49,298 bases of DNA from Candidatus Anammoximicrobium sp. (GTDB taxonomy: Bacteria; Planctomycetota; Planctomycetia; Pirellulales; Pirellulaceae): the NCBI GenBank assembly GCA_012515235.1, contig JAAYYU010000001.1:1-49298 (forward strand), given 5' to 3'. The translations under genes and the position numbers were made by a program. The stretch's first letter is position 1; each line of letters starts with the position of its first letter. The notes beneath the pieces were generated by a model. It worked only from the letters and a program-made list of their open reading frames with translations, was not told where the DNA came from and did not search any database. Below are positions 31,617 through 41,324 of the stretch, in pieces.

Positions 31617-34616
31617 TCACTCCAAGGTCGGCCGCACGAGTTCGCCGCGGGCTTGGAGTTCGGTCTTTTCGTACGAGCCGTAGAACTCCGAGTTGCAATC
31701 CAGCCACAGCGCGATCCGGTGCCGGTCTTCGGCCGGCAGCTTCACGCCGTAGTGGCTCTCGTCCAAGTACTTCGCCAGCCCCGCGGCACGAGCGCCGAAC
31801 TGGCCGGCGATCGAGCGACTGCCGCCGTGGACGCCCGTGTTGACGGAGCCGTTGGTCACGTGGAAGTAGAACCCGTATTTGTCGGCCAAGCTGGCGTAGG
31901 ACTGGGTCCAGCCGTTGGCCGCGCTCGGCTTGCCGCTTAGATCCAATGCCTTCTTCTCCTGGTGACAGCCGGCGCAGTGGCGGTCCAACACCGGCTGGAC
32001 CAAACGCACGTAGTTGAACGGATTGCTGCCCTCCACGTCGGGCTGAATCTTCGACGGCGCGCGGCGCAGGGCCAGCGGCAGTTGCAACGAACGGTGGGGC
32101 GGGTCGTGCTTCCGCTCGTGGCAGCCCTGGCAAGTCAGTTGTTCGCCGGGGTGGACGTACGTCACGCTGCGCATCGACTGCACGGCCGTCCCGTGCTGGT
32201 CGATGGCTTGGAAATAGATCGGCTTGCCGACCGGAGCTTCGAAATACACGCTTCCGTCGGCTTCGACCGGGACCGTGCCCAGCACCGCGCGGGCGTTGGT
32301 CTGCTGGGCGCAGCCGATCCGCGGCCGGTTCGGCGGCGCGGTGGACTTGGGCAGCAGCTGAATGATGCGCAAGGCTTTGAGTTTCGTGTCCGAAGGCCAC
32401 GGGAAATCGGCGTCGTACATGTTCATCACCGCCACGGTCGCCGGGCGGTCCAGGTGCTTGTCTTCCGCGGCTTGCGACGTGCCCGACGGAATCACGGGCG
32501 GCATCGGACGGGATCGCAACGGCATGGGGGCCACACAGGAGATGGCCGGATCGCGGTAGACCAGTTCGCGGTTGCCGAAGCGGTCGAGCCAATACACGCC
32601 GCGGTTCTTGGCGTCGGCGTCGTAGACGCACAAGTAGTCGTCCTCGCTCAACGGCCACGGTGTTCCGTAGCGGCCGTACTGGGCGATGGGCCTTCCCTCC
32701 GCCTCCGGGAACGGCGCGTCCGGCGTGAGTCGGGTCAATTGCGACATGCCGCCGTCGTCCTCGACGCGCGGGTCGATCAGCACCAGCGATCCGAACTCGT
32801 GGCCGTGGTGCGCGCCGGTCGCGGCGACGAACTTGTTCGAGTCGGGAATCGCGCGGATGTTCATCTCCATCCACGGCCGGCCTTCGCGGCGCGTCGGATA
32901 GTTGCCATGGAAGCTGCGCGGATCGCGGCCGTCGGGATAGCTGGTCCAGATGTGATGCGCGATGTTCGTGTCGCGGTCCACGTAGTCCCAACGCGTGTAG
33001 ACTAAGATGCCGTCGTTGGTGACGCTGGGCTGCCATTCGTGCGTTTCGTGATAGCTCAGGCAGATGATGTCGCTGCCGTCGGGACGCATTGAGAACGTGG
33101 TGTACACGGGACAGTGGCGGCCGCACCGCAGGTAACCGCCACGGCGTTCGGAGATGAACGCGATCCGGCCGTTGGGCAGCACGCAGGGATCGAAATCATC
33201 CCAATCGCCGTCCGTCAACTGGACCAGGCCCGTGCCGTCGGCGTTGACGCGGAAGATGTGGTACGAGCATTCCGGGTTCCAAAGATACGTCTCTTTGCCG
33301 CGGTTCGCTTCCCAGGCCCGCGCCTGGCTGTAGGCGAAGAAGATCGTCTTCCCGTCCCAGGAGACTTCCGGCGACAGGAAGCTGCCGCCTTCCAACTTCT
33401 GGCCTTTGAGCCGCCCGTTTTCGACCTGCGAGTCTGCCAGCAGATCGACCAGCCGCGGTCGCTCGCCAAACGGCTGCTCCAGGACGAACAGCCCGCCGCC
33501 GGGCTTGGCGTTACAGCCGTAATACTGGTCGCACATGTGGAACACGCCCGCCGAATCGTGCCGCTTGACGAACAGCAGGCGCTCGACGTCCGTCAGTAGC
33601 GGGTTGCAGAGCGCGATTCGCCGTCGGAGACGCCGAGCCTGAAAGTACAACTCGCGGCGTTCGGCCTCGGATGTTGAGTCCGCCGAGGCCGGTTCTGCCG
33701 CGCGGCCGGCCACCTGTTCCAGGGCTGCCGCCAACGCTTGCAGTTGCCGGGGGTCCGCTTTCTGCTGGAGCCGCGCCGCCAGTTGCCGGGCTTGTTCGAT
33801 GATCTGGCGGGTGTGCGCCAGCGTGAACTGGCTGCCGGCCTCCGCCGCCCGGACGCTGCCGCGGGGGGCCAGCGGCTTGTATCCGATGCGCAGAAACTCC
33901 GCGTCGCTCATCGTTCCGGGCCGCGAGTACGGGCTGACACTGATCTGATTGGCCGGCATGTTCAACGCCGCGTTCACGGTCGGCTTGTCGGCGGCGTAGA
34001 TTTCCACTTCGTCCAACGCGAACGAGCAGCGTCCGGGAATCTGCAGTCGCACGACGCGAGCCCGGACCTCGCGATCGGCAAAACGGACCTCCAGCGGCGC
34101 TCCCACGACGCCGCCGAACGGCTTGCCGTCATGCTGATAGACTTGGGCAAACGGACCTTGGCCGGCCACGCACTCTTGGCGGCTGACGAGAATCTGCAGC
34201 TTCGCCGTGCGGCTCTCCCGCGCATCGCAGCGGTTATAGACCACCACGCGATCCAGGCGGCATTCCCGGCCCAGGTCCACCTGCCGCCACGGATTCGTCT
34301 CGCCACTGGCCACGTGGAAACCCCACAAGCCGTTCTTGACGCCGTCGCAGCCGCCCGCCGCATCCTCGGCGGTCGCCACGGATTTGACGCTCGCCGGGGC
34401 GGCGGCGGCCTCGGCGCCAAACCGGCGGTCGCTGTCGATCCAGTCGGCTTCGACCAGCTTCTGCACCTCGCTGGCAACCTCGATTCCCCGCGGCAACCCG
34501 ACACCGGCAGGCTCCGCGCGATTCCCGGCCGGGCCGGCCGCGCACAGCGCCAAGGGAAAGAGGCCGGCAAGCAGTAACAGACAGGTGCGGCCAAGGTTCA
34601 GACAGCCGTGTTGCAT
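31617..34616 (-). CDS. HzsA-related di-haem cytochrome with discoidin-like and propeller domains
   Basis: The 999-residue exported protein begins with a signal peptide (TCLLLLAGLFPLALCAAG). A discoidin-like domain follows at about 85-208 (WRQVDLGRECRLDRVVVYNR, LDEVEIYA). A large middle part has PD40/TolB-like propeller repeats (DGKTIFFAYSQA, NADGTGLVQLTDGDWDDFDP, DDGGMSQLTRLT). The C-terminus carries two haem c motifs, CQGCH at about 829-833 and CAGCH at about 881-885. This is the layout of proteins related to the hydrazine synthase alpha subunit, common in Pirellulales that do not perform anammox. The role is probably periplasmic redox or polymer sensing. The ATG at 34616 follows GGGAG; the upstream extension is spurious. 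Confidence 0.82.
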   Translation of the reverse strand: MQHGCLNLGRTCLLLLAGLFPLALCAAGPAGNRAEPAGVGLPRGIEVASEVQKLVEADWIDSDRRFGAEAAAAPASVKSVATAEDAAGGCDGVKNGLWGFHVASGETNPWRQVDLGRECRLDRVVVYNRCDARESRTAKLQILVSRQECVAGQGPFAQVYQHDGKPFGGVVGAPLEVRFADREVRARVVRLQIPGRCSFALDEVEIYAADKPTVNAALNMPANQISVSPYSRPGTMSDAEFLRIGYKPLAPRGSVRAAEAGSQFTLAHTRQIIEQARQLAARLQQKADPRQLQALAAALEQVAGRAAEPASADSTSEAERRELYFQARRLRRRIALCNPLLTDVERLLFVKRHDSAGVFHMCDQYYGCNAKPGGGLFVLEQPFGERPRLVDLLADSQVENGRLKGQKLEGGSFLSPEVSWDGKTIFFAYSQARAWEANRGKETYLWNPECSYHIFRVNADGTGLVQLTDGDWDDFDPCVLPNGRIAFISERRGGYLRCGRHCPVYTTFSMRPDGSDIICLSYHETHEWQPSVTNDGILVYTRWDYVDRDTNIAHHIWTSYPDGRDPRSFHGNYPTRREGRPWMEMNIRAIPDSNKFVAATGAHHGHEFGSLVLIDPRVEDDGGMSQLTRLTPDAPFPEAEGRPIAQYGRYGTPWPLSEDDYLCVYDADAKNRGVYWLDRFGNRELVYRDPAISCVAPMPLRSRPMPPVIPSGTSQAAEDKHLDRPATVAVMNMYDADFPWPSDTKLKALRIIQLLPKSTAPPNRPRIGCAQQTNARAVLGTVPVEADGSVYFEAPVGKPIYFQAIDQHGTAVQSMRSVTYVHPGEQLTCQGCHERKHDPPHRSLQLPLALRRAPSKIQPDVEGSNPFNYVRLVQPVLDRHCAGCHQEKKALDLSGKPSAANGWTQSYASLADKYGFYFHVTNGSVNTGVHGGSRSIAGQFGARAAGLAKYLDESHYGVKLPAEDRHRIALWLDCNSEFYGSYEKTELQARGELVRPTLE

Positions 34617-34704
34617 GGCGTGACTCCCGTGCAAAACAAGGTGGGCCGGTGAGGGACACGTTCCGCCTGATTCTACCGTAGCCGCCGCCCGTTCGGAAGA
34701 TATT

Positions 34705-36492
34705 CTACCGATCTTCCTGCACCCCGTTGTTGCCAACACCAAGCCGACCGGCAGGCGTTTGGCTGCCGGTCCGGGGAGCCGGTTGGATGCGATACACGTC
34801 CACCTGAGCCGTGTCGTCGCGGAACAGCAACTCGAACCGCTGCGGCAGCGCCCCGTCGCGGGGCAGCTCGGCACGCCGCCTCACACAGTACCCAACCCCC
34901 AGATTCTGCAGCCGTTGCAGGCCGGCGGCGTCGGGAAAACCTCGCAGCGCGGCCTTGGTCTCCAGAAACGATGCCGGAAAGAACCCGGAATACCCGTTCA
35001 CCAAACGGCGTCGGTGATAGGTCCCCCAATACATCCACATCGCCGTGTCCTCGTAGTCCCGGACGCCGGTCCCCTGAGGAAACGGAAAACACGCGATCAG
35101 GCTGTCGACCGGCGTGTGCGATTGCAGCCAGCCGATCCACCGCTGTTGCGCTTCCACCGGCGGCACAGGAAACAGGGACTGAGGCGGGGGAAGCACTTCG
35201 GCCGCCGCCAGCAGTCCGACGCCCGCCGCGGTTGCCCAGCGAACCCCCGATCCTGCCCTCCGGCGGACACAAGTCAACACGGCCTGCAGGCCCAACGCCG
35301 CCAGCAGCGCCACTGCCAACTGGACGAACACGGCGAAGCGATACACATTTCTGGCCTGCGCCAGGCCGGGATACCAGTCCATCCATACTTCGTACGGCGA
35401 CCAGCCGCCCACGGCAAGCCTGGGACCCAGCGAAAGCAGAAACGCGACGGCGAGCATCGTCGCGCAAAAGGCGGCCCAAACGCGGTATCGCGGCCGCCAC
35501 AACCCGGCCGCCAACCCCAGGACGGCCAGGCCGATCTTCAGCCAGCCGGGGCCGAGCCGAAAGTACCGCTGAGGCCGCAACGCACCCAAACACTCAGGCT
35601 CCAACCGCTGCGGCCACGGCGTCACCGCATAGTCCTTCGGATCGGCAGCCAGACGCATCACCCATTCCTTGCCGCGCCGCAGGTCGTGCGTGCGAATGAT
35701 CCGCAACTGGGCCGCAACTACCGGTGCGACCAGCAGCAGCGCGACGCCCGCACTGGCCAGCAACAGACTCCAAGTCCGGCTGCGTCGCAGACGCCGGCCC
35801 AGCAGCCATCCGCCGCTGGCCAGCAACACCAGGCTGAGAAACAGGCCGTAATAGGCACAGCTGAAATACGTCACGGCAAACGCCGCCGCCAGCCCCAGCG
35901 CAGGCCTCCATCCGGGACGCCGGCCGAAAGCATACAACGCGTGAATCGTCCAGACGATGCCGCACAGCGGCACCATTTGCAGCACGCCCAGTTCGGCGTG
36001 AACCAGCGGCAGCATCTCGACCAACCCGCCGCCAAGCGCGCAGGCCAGCCAGCGGAATCGAAGTCGGCGCAGCAAGTGGAACGCCGACCAGCCGTTCAGG
36101 GCCAGCGCGGCGAGCAGGAAGCCGTTGTAGGCCAGCACGCGGCGGCCGCCGAACCACACCAAGGGCGCCGCCACGACCGTGGTCGGCATCGGCTCCGAAA
36201 AGGCAAACGTCCCCGGCGTCGGCGCAAAGATCGGAGCGTCCCAGTAGCCGCGGTACAGCTGAGCGGCTCGGTCGGCGTTCCACCACACGGTCCAAACGTT
36301 CAGCAGGGGCACCGTGGCAGCGGGCTCGGTGCCCAGCGGCAAGGCCGATGCGGCAAACCGAGCCAAGGGCCAGGTCGCCACGATCGCCAGGAGAAGATAC
36401 GCCGCCAACTCGGCGCAAGCCCAGCGGCGCAGGGACCATGCCTGGCGGCGTCCTTGCCGTGACGCCAGATCGTTTTCGGGACGGCTCGACAT
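34705..36492 (-). CDS. Polytopic membrane protein, GT-C-like
   Basis: The 595-residue protein has about 10-12 hydrophobic segments (for example AYLLLAIVATWPLARFA, LGLAAAFAVTYFSCAYYGLF, LLASAGVALLLVAPVVAAQL). It then has a soluble C-terminal part from about 460. An early acidic/aromatic loop (NVWTVWWNADRAAQLYRGYW) and a later QARNVYRFAVFV stretch resemble membrane glycosyltransferases of the GT-C fold and their non-catalytic relatives. No catalytic motif is clear. It lies 88 bp upstream of the HzsA-like gene on the same strand, and the alpha/beta hydrolase gene precedes it by 94 bp. The three could form one transcript. Confidence 0.65.
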   Translation of the reverse strand: MSSRPENDLASRQGRRQAWSLRRWACAELAAYLLLAIVATWPLARFAASALPLGTEPAATVPLLNVWTVWWNADRAAQLYRGYWDAPIFAPTPGTFAFSEPMPTTVVAAPLVWFGGRRVLAYNGFLLAALALNGWSAFHLLRRLRFRWLACALGGGLVEMLPLVHAELGVLQMVPLCGIVWTIHALYAFGRRPGWRPALGLAAAFAVTYFSCAYYGLFLSLVLLASGGWLLGRRLRRSRTWSLLLASAGVALLLVAPVVAAQLRIIRTHDLRRGKEWVMRLAADPKDYAVTPWPQRLEPECLGALRPQRYFRLGPGWLKIGLAVLGLAAGLWRPRYRVWAAFCATMLAVAFLLSLGPRLAVGGWSPYEVWMDWYPGLAQARNVYRFAVFVQLAVALLAALGLQAVLTCVRRRAGSGVRWATAAGVGLLAAAEVLPPPQSLFPVPPVEAQQRWIGWLQSHTPVDSLIACFPFPQGTGVRDYEDTAMWMYWGTYHRRRLVNGYSGFFPASFLETKAALRGFPDAAGLQRLQNLGVGYCVRRRAELPRDGALPQRFELLFRDDTAQVDVYRIQPAPRTGSQTPAGRLGVGNNGVQEDR

Positions 36493-36586
36493 GCCTTCAT
36501 CTTACTTCGTCCAACCGTTGCCCGCACCGTAAGGCGAACCAAATTCAGGCCGTGCGGACGCCTCCAGTCGGGCCGTGAAACCCGAT

Positions 36587-38731
36587 TCAGAACTCCGCCG
36601 CCCAGCGTTCTCGATCGTACAGGTGAAACCGGGCATCCGAGGGCACTTCGTCCACTGTCGTGGGCGTCGCTGCCGGTTCTTGGTAGCTTGCGGGCACTGG
36701 CGACCGCAGCGACATCTCGGCGTGCATCTCCTCCGAGTGCTCCAGCAGAATGCGGCGGACCTCCAGGATCGCGCGGGGATGCTGATGCACGTGGACGTGA
36801 TCGGCGTCGACGACAACTTCGGACGCCGCGTCCTCCAAGCGGGCACTCTCGTAGCTGACGACTCCGTCCCCCGGCTCCGAAATCCTGCCCAGCCAGTGCT
36901 GTTGGGACATCACGCCGACAATGTTGTGGTACTTGACCCAGGGCGGCGTCGGCGACTGGAGCATCACGGGCAACAGAGGCGAATCGGGCGACAGGGAATC
37001 GATGCTGGTGCTGACCGTAAAGAGTTCCGTGTTGCGGAAGAAATCGGGGTTGTCGCGGACGATTTTGGTTTTGGTCTGCACGATCTTGGCGGGCAACCGG
37101 ATCAGCTTGCGGCCCAGCCAGCGGGTGTAGTCGTTGGAGAAATCGCTGCCCCGGTGCGGCGTGCCGATCGTGATGACGCGGCGAACCGAAGGGTTGGGTT
37201 CAAAAAACAGCATCTCGGCCACGCGTTGAAGCGTTTCGGGCTCCGCGTTCAGTTCCTCAAACGGCCGGTCGCTGACGATTCTCCAGTAGCGGTCGCCGCT
37301 GGGCAGCGTCTGCAGTCGGGACACCAGACCGCCCATGCTGTGCCCGATCAGCACCATCTCATCCAGCGCGGGCCAACGACGTTCCGGATCGACCGCGTTC
37401 CGGACCGTCTCCAAATCGCTGCGCATCTGCGTCGCACTGAACCAATACGGCTGACCCGTCGGGTACAAGTACGACCAGAACTGATAGCGGCTGCGGATCT
37501 CCGGCAGGCTGCGGAGATCGTTCAGCATCTGCGTGAAGGTGTCGGGACTGGACCACAAGCCATGCACCAGGACCACGGGGATTTTCCGAGGATCGAAGGC
37601 TTGCAGCATGTACAGTCCCTGCAGCTTTTTGACGGAGGTGGGGTCCAGCAGCCCCCACGTCGCCAGGCTGGTGCCGCTGAATTCGCGTTTGTCCAGCAGG
37701 AATCCCAGCGGCGTGGTCAGATCGGTCTCCAACGGCACGAGTCGGCCGGCGATTTGCACCTGGGCATACGCCAGCGGGTCGTGTAACTCCAGCGCGCACG
37801 CGATCTGGCGGGCCGCGCCTCGCTGCAGGCAGGGCTTGGCGACCGCGCGCAGAATCGCCGTCACCGGAAAACTCATGCCGGGCGGATAGAAACGCGCCGC
37901 CGGTTCCCCGCCGGTATCGCCCCGTTGCACGGCGATCAGCGGGACGCCGATGCCGTACGTCACGTACCGGTCTACAATTCCCCGGACTTCGTAATCCGAG
38001 ACGAACTCGAATTCATCGACGTCCTCCGGACGCCACAGGCCGCACACGGACACCTGGACGTCCAGCCTTTGATCCTCGGCGTCGATGGCATAGTTCTGTC
38101 CGGGCTGCAGGCGGCCCTGCTTCTTCATGATCCGCAGCACCTCTTCCAGCGAGGCGTTGTAGATGTCACAGGCCCGCCGGAACTGCGGATCGTAAGCGTT
38201 CCGCTGCCGCTCGTACTGCGGCGCGAACAGGTACAAGTAAGCGTGCGCGACTGCGGCGCTGTACAGGTCCAGGGCGGTGGTCTCCTTGCCCAACGCCTGC
38301 GTCTTCTTGGCCTGGATGTAACTCAGTTCTGCATAGGCGTACGTCTTGTCGATCGTGGGCTCGACGGCGATCTGCTCCTCCAGTTTGTGCAGTACCGCCT
38401 GGGGGGCATGGTTTTGCGTGTCGGCCCAATCATAGCGGCGGAGTAGCTGAACGGTCCGTTCTGTCGGCTTCGGACCGCTCCGCGACAGCAGATCCAGGGG
38501 ACCCGCCAGCGGATTCTGAGGCACGCGGCGGACGGACAAGTAGCTGCTGGACGCACAGCCGGATGCCGCCGCGACCAGCAGCACCAGCCAGAATGCGGCC
38601 CCAACCGGCCGAGGACGCCGCGAACCGCGCCTGTCCACCCAGCCTGCAAAGACGATGACGGCGCTTGGCGCGTCCCCGCCGCGGGATCGCCACGTCGCCG
38701 AACCGGTCAATCGCTGGAAGGTGACTGTCAT
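36587..38731 (-). CDS. Lipoprotein alpha/beta hydrolase (lipase-like)
   Basis: The 714-residue protein has a lipobox (LLVAAASGC, Cys about 59) after a long N-terminus. The true start may be the GTG at 38638, which gives a 28-residue signal. A helical domain with an early TPR-like stretch follows. The hydrolase core begins VVLVHGLWSSPDTFTQML at about 386-403. The nucleophile lies in LIGHSMGGLV at about 461-470 (Ser465), and a His-rich segment near the C-terminus (ADHVHVHQHP) supplies the catalytic His. The fold is that of lipases and PGAP1-like esterases. Attachment to a membrane by the lipid is likely. The substrate is unknown. Confidence 0.8.
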   Translation of the reverse strand: MTVTFQRLTGSATWRSRGGDAPSAVIVFAGWVDRRGSRRPRPVGAAFWLVLLVAAASGCASSSYLSVRRVPQNPLAGPLDLLSRSGPKPTERTVQLLRRYDWADTQNHAPQAVLHKLEEQIAVEPTIDKTYAYAELSYIQAKKTQALGKETTALDLYSAAVAHAYLYLFAPQYERQRNAYDPQFRRACDIYNASLEEVLRIMKKQGRLQPGQNYAIDAEDQRLDVQVSVCGLWRPEDVDEFEFVSDYEVRGIVDRYVTYGIGVPLIAVQRGDTGGEPAARFYPPGMSFPVTAILRAVAKPCLQRGAARQIACALELHDPLAYAQVQIAGRLVPLETDLTTPLGFLLDKREFSGTSLATWGLLDPTSVKKLQGLYMLQAFDPRKIPVVLVHGLWSSPDTFTQMLNDLRSLPEIRSRYQFWSYLYPTGQPYWFSATQMRSDLETVRNAVDPERRWPALDEMVLIGHSMGGLVSRLQTLPSGDRYWRIVSDRPFEELNAEPETLQRVAEMLFFEPNPSVRRVITIGTPHRGSDFSNDYTRWLGRKLIRLPAKIVQTKTKIVRDNPDFFRNTELFTVSTSIDSLSPDSPLLPVMLQSPTPPWVKYHNIVGVMSQQHWLGRISEPGDGVVSYESARLEDAASEVVVDADHVHVHQHPRAILEVRRILLEHSEEMHAEMSLRSPVPASYQEPAATPTTVDEVPSDARFHLYDRERWAAEF

Positions 38732-39115
38732 CGCTCGTCGCCACGAATAGCCGGGCCGCTAGCAGCACGCGGCACGACCGCCGCCGCGAGAAACAAACGG
38801 CAAGGGCCGGGAACGATACCGAAAGGGTCAAAGCAAGGTCAACGGCGATTCCTGCCAGACTGGGACGACGGGCGCGGAGCGACCGTCAAATCCGGAAGGA
38901 AGGGAGCGACAAACGGGCACATCCGGATGAAACGCCGCCGGTCAAGATTTTCTCCGGGGGACTATTCACTCCACATCCCACCGCAATTAGATTGGAAGGT
39001 TAGGTGAATTGCGCGAACTGACGAACCCACGCAACCGTTGACCTGCTAAATCGCGCCGCCGCAACCGGCGGTTTGCGTCCAGCGAATGCTACCTACTGTT
39101 TTCTAGGGGGAAACT
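38732..39115. other. Intergenic region before the coiled-coil gene
   Basis: No gene is seen in these 384 bp between divergent genes. The plus-strand end has GGGGGAAACTATG, giving the ribosome-binding site of the gene at 39116. A TTGACC occurs near 39039 without a matching -10. Confidence 0.4.
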
Positions 39116-39934
39116 ATGAAACGCGTAACGGTGTATGTCTGCCTTGCCGTAGCGGGCATGATGGTGTTGGCTGACACCGCGTCGGCCCAAATCCTGTTCA
39201 AACGGGTATGGCAGCGGCGGAAAGCGGAAATTAAGTCGGAAGTCTATGGCCAGGTCTACGGCCGCGTCAGCTCGGAACTGACGGAAAAGTTGGACTCGGA
39301 CTTGGCCCAACAAATGGACGCGGCCAAGCAGGAGATTAAGACGTCCGCCGAGCAGCAGGTGGCCAGCGAGGCACAGAAGTTGACGGCGCACGTCAAGGCC
39401 GAACTCGCCAAGATGCAGGAAGAGGCCCAGAAGCTGATCGCCGCGGAATCGGCCAAATTGCAGCAGCAAGCGGAAGCGGCCGTCAAGAAGATGAAGGAAG
39501 AGGCCGACGCCAAGGTCGCCGCGGAAGCCAAACGTCTGGACGATCAAGTCAAGAGCCAGGTCGCCAAACTGCAAGCCGACAACGCCAAGCAGACGCAGGA
39601 CGCCGTCGGCAAGGTTTCGGCCCAAGCGGACAAGACCCATGCCGACCTGAAGAAAGCGCTCGACGAACAACTGGCCAAGCTTCCCGCCCAAGTGACCGCC
39701 GAGGTGCAGAAGCAAGCAGAGAAACTGAAGGCCGACCTGAAGCCGGAGATCCAGGCGATGGTCAAAGCCGAGATCGCCGCTGCCTCGCCGGCGCCCGCCC
39801 CGGAGCCGAAGCCGGAAGAACCAAAACCGCCGGAACAGGCCGCTCCCACCCAACCGCCCAAGCCGGTCGACGAGGGCAACAAGGCCAAGCCGGACCAGGG
39901 CGGCGGCGACAAGGACGCCGAGAAAACCAAGTAG
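39116..39934 (+). CDS. Exported Ala/Lys-rich coiled-coil protein
   Basis: The 272-residue protein has a clear signal peptide (VCLAVAGMMVLADTASAQ). It is almost entirely helical from about 35 to 225, with heptad-like runs rich in Ala, Lys, Glu and Gln (AEQQVASEAQKLTAHVKAEL, KMKEEADAKVAAEAKRLDD). The last 45 residues are Pro/Glu/Lys-rich (PAPAPEPKPEEPKPPEQ). It has no recognised domain; it could be a periplasmic structural rod. A strong GGGGGA ribosome-binding site lies seven bases before the ATG, and a terminator follows at 39977. This suggests an abundant single-gene transcript. Confidence 0.8.
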   Translation: MKRVTVYVCLAVAGMMVLADTASAQILFKRVWQRRKAEIKSEVYGQVYGRVSSELTEKLDSDLAQQMDAAKQEIKTSAEQQVASEAQKLTAHVKAELAKMQEEAQKLIAAESAKLQQQAEAAVKKMKEEADAKVAAEAKRLDDQVKSQVAKLQADNAKQTQDAVGKVSAQADKTHADLKKALDEQLAKLPAQVTAEVQKQAEKLKADLKPEIQAMVKAEIAAASPAPAPEPKPEEPKPPEQAAPTQPPKPVDEGNKAKPDQGGGDKDAEKTK

Positions 39935-39976
39935 GCTCCGTGGCCAGAACGTGCGGCTTCGGGGAGCGCGTCTCCG

Positions 39977-40013
39977 GAAGCCCGGCTCTTGACAAAAGCC
40001 GGGCTTCTTTTCG
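39977..40013 (+). terminator. Rho-independent terminator after the coiled-coil gene
   Basis: GAAGCCCGGCT (39977-39987) and AGCCGGGCTTC (39997-40007) form a perfect 11-bp stem with a 9-nt loop, followed by TTTTCGTT. It lies about 40 bp after the stop at 39934. Confidence 0.85.
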
Positions 40014-40057
40014 TTGCGCTTTTCGTTGCGCTTGCAATAAACCCCGGTCCAACTCGT

Positions 40058-40063
40058 TACAAT
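40058..40063 (+). promoter_or_regulatory. Candidate -10 box (TACAAT) for the gene at 40147
   Basis: TACAAT lies 84 bp before the ATG. A TTGCAA lies 20 bp upstream, slightly too far for a standard -35. Confidence 0.3.
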
Positions 40064-40146
40064 GATCAAGGGGGCGAGTGCCCTCGTCGGCAGCGGTGCC
40101 GCCGCCTCGCCCCAATCGGCGCCCGAAGGTTGGAGGAGTGAAGAGC

Positions 40147-41007
40147 ATGAAGTATCCGTCGGTTAGAAAAGGGAAGAAGATTCTCGGTTTCGTGGGCGTG
40201 GCCGCCGTCGTGTGGTGGGCCGGCGTGGCGGCAGCTCAGCCGCCTCGCGGTCCGGGAGGACCTCCCGGAGCGGGACGCGGACCGCAAACGCCCGGTGCGC
40301 CGTTCGGCGGCTTCGGCGGGGCACCGATGTTCGGAGGCGGCTCTGGGATGATGGGCTTCGGGCCGACCCAACTGTTGAACCGCCAGGACGTCCGCCGGGA
40401 ATTGGAACTGCTCGACGACCAAACCAAGCAATTGGACGCTTTGGAACAGAAGACGCGTGAGCGGATGCGCGAAGCGTTCTCCCGGCCCCCGGCGCCCGGT
40501 CAAGGCGGAGATCGCGAGCCGCGCCGCGAACCGGACGCCCAAGGAACCCGAGGCGTGCAGCGACCGCGAGTCGACTTCCGGCAAGTGTTCGAGCAGGTCA
40601 ACAAGGAAACCCGCGCTGAAATCGAAAAAATCCTGTTGCCCCACCAGGTAAAACGGCTGGATCAACTCTCCACCCAACTTCGGATGCAGGGCGGCGGCAT
40701 GTCGCTGCTCAGCGGCGGTGTCGCCCGAGAACTGGGAGTCACGGACGAGCAGCGCGAACAGCTGCGGACGAAGGTCGAAGAAATCGAACAGGAAACGCGC
40801 AAGCAAGAAGCCGAACTTCGCCGTCAATCGCGAGAGAAAGTGATCCGGCTGCTGACTCCCGAACAGCAGGAGAAACTCAAAGACATGACCGGCGAACCAT
40901 TCACGTTCGAAATGGAATGGCCGCCGCAACGACGCGGCGGGGCAGGCGTTCCCGGCCAGCCGCCAGGCGGCCCGCGGGTGCCCAATCGCGGCGATTCGCG
41001 CCGCTGA
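40147..41007 (+). CDS. Exported Spy/LTXXQ-like helical protein
   Basis: The 286-residue protein has a signal peptide (ILGFVGVAAVVWWAGVAAAQ) followed by a Gly/Pro-rich stretch to about 75. The rest is helical: QDVRRELELLDDQTKQLDAL, then ARELGVTDEQREQLRTKVEE, then REKVIRLLTPEQQEKLKDMTG. The LTPEQ and LGVTDEQ motifs are those of Spy/CpxP-like periplasmic proteins, which bind unfolded proteins or metal in other bacteria. The ATG at 40147 follows GGAGGAG. It ends in a Pro/Gly/Arg-rich tail. A hairpin terminator follows at 41208. The function in planctomycetes is unknown. Confidence 0.75.
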   Translation: MKYPSVRKGKKILGFVGVAAVVWWAGVAAAQPPRGPGGPPGAGRGPQTPGAPFGGFGGAPMFGGGSGMMGFGPTQLLNRQDVRRELELLDDQTKQLDALEQKTRERMREAFSRPPAPGQGGDREPRREPDAQGTRGVQRPRVDFRQVFEQVNKETRAEIEKILLPHQVKRLDQLSTQLRMQGGGMSLLSGGVARELGVTDEQREQLRTKVEEIEQETRKQEAELRRQSREKVIRLLTPEQQEKLKDMTGEPFTFEMEWPPQRRGGAGVPGQPPGGPRVPNRGDSRR

Positions 41008-41207
41008 GTAGTGCCGCGAGCGTCGTTCAAGAGAGGTTTCCTGGTTGATTGCGAGTGAGCGGCACGGCGCCCGCCGCCGGTCGTGCGGCCGCCTCGGAAC
41101 CGGGGGCCAGCGACCGTCCGCTCCTTTCTCTGTCGAACGATGTTTCGCGTTTGCCGAGGCCGGTTTGCGGGTGATGCGGCGCGTCTGATGACGTCCCGCC
41201 CGGTTTT

Positions 41208-41245
41208 CGGAACCAGGCCGACGACGGCCTGGTTCCGCCTTTCTT
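41208..41245 (+). terminator. Hairpin terminator in the 41008-41324 gap
   Basis: CGGAACCAGGCCG (41208-41220) and CGGCCTGGTTCCG (41225-41237) form a perfect 13-bp stem with loop ACGA, followed by CCTTTCTT. It may serve both the plus-strand gene ending at 41007 and the minus-strand gene ending at 41325. The remaining sequence of this 317-bp gap shows no gene. Confidence 0.75.
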
Positions 41246-41324
41246 CGCGCCCGACCCGTTCGCGTGCTGGACGCTCCAGCGCACGCAGGCGGAAAGACCT
41301 CTTACGGGCAGCCCGCCGCGGCGC

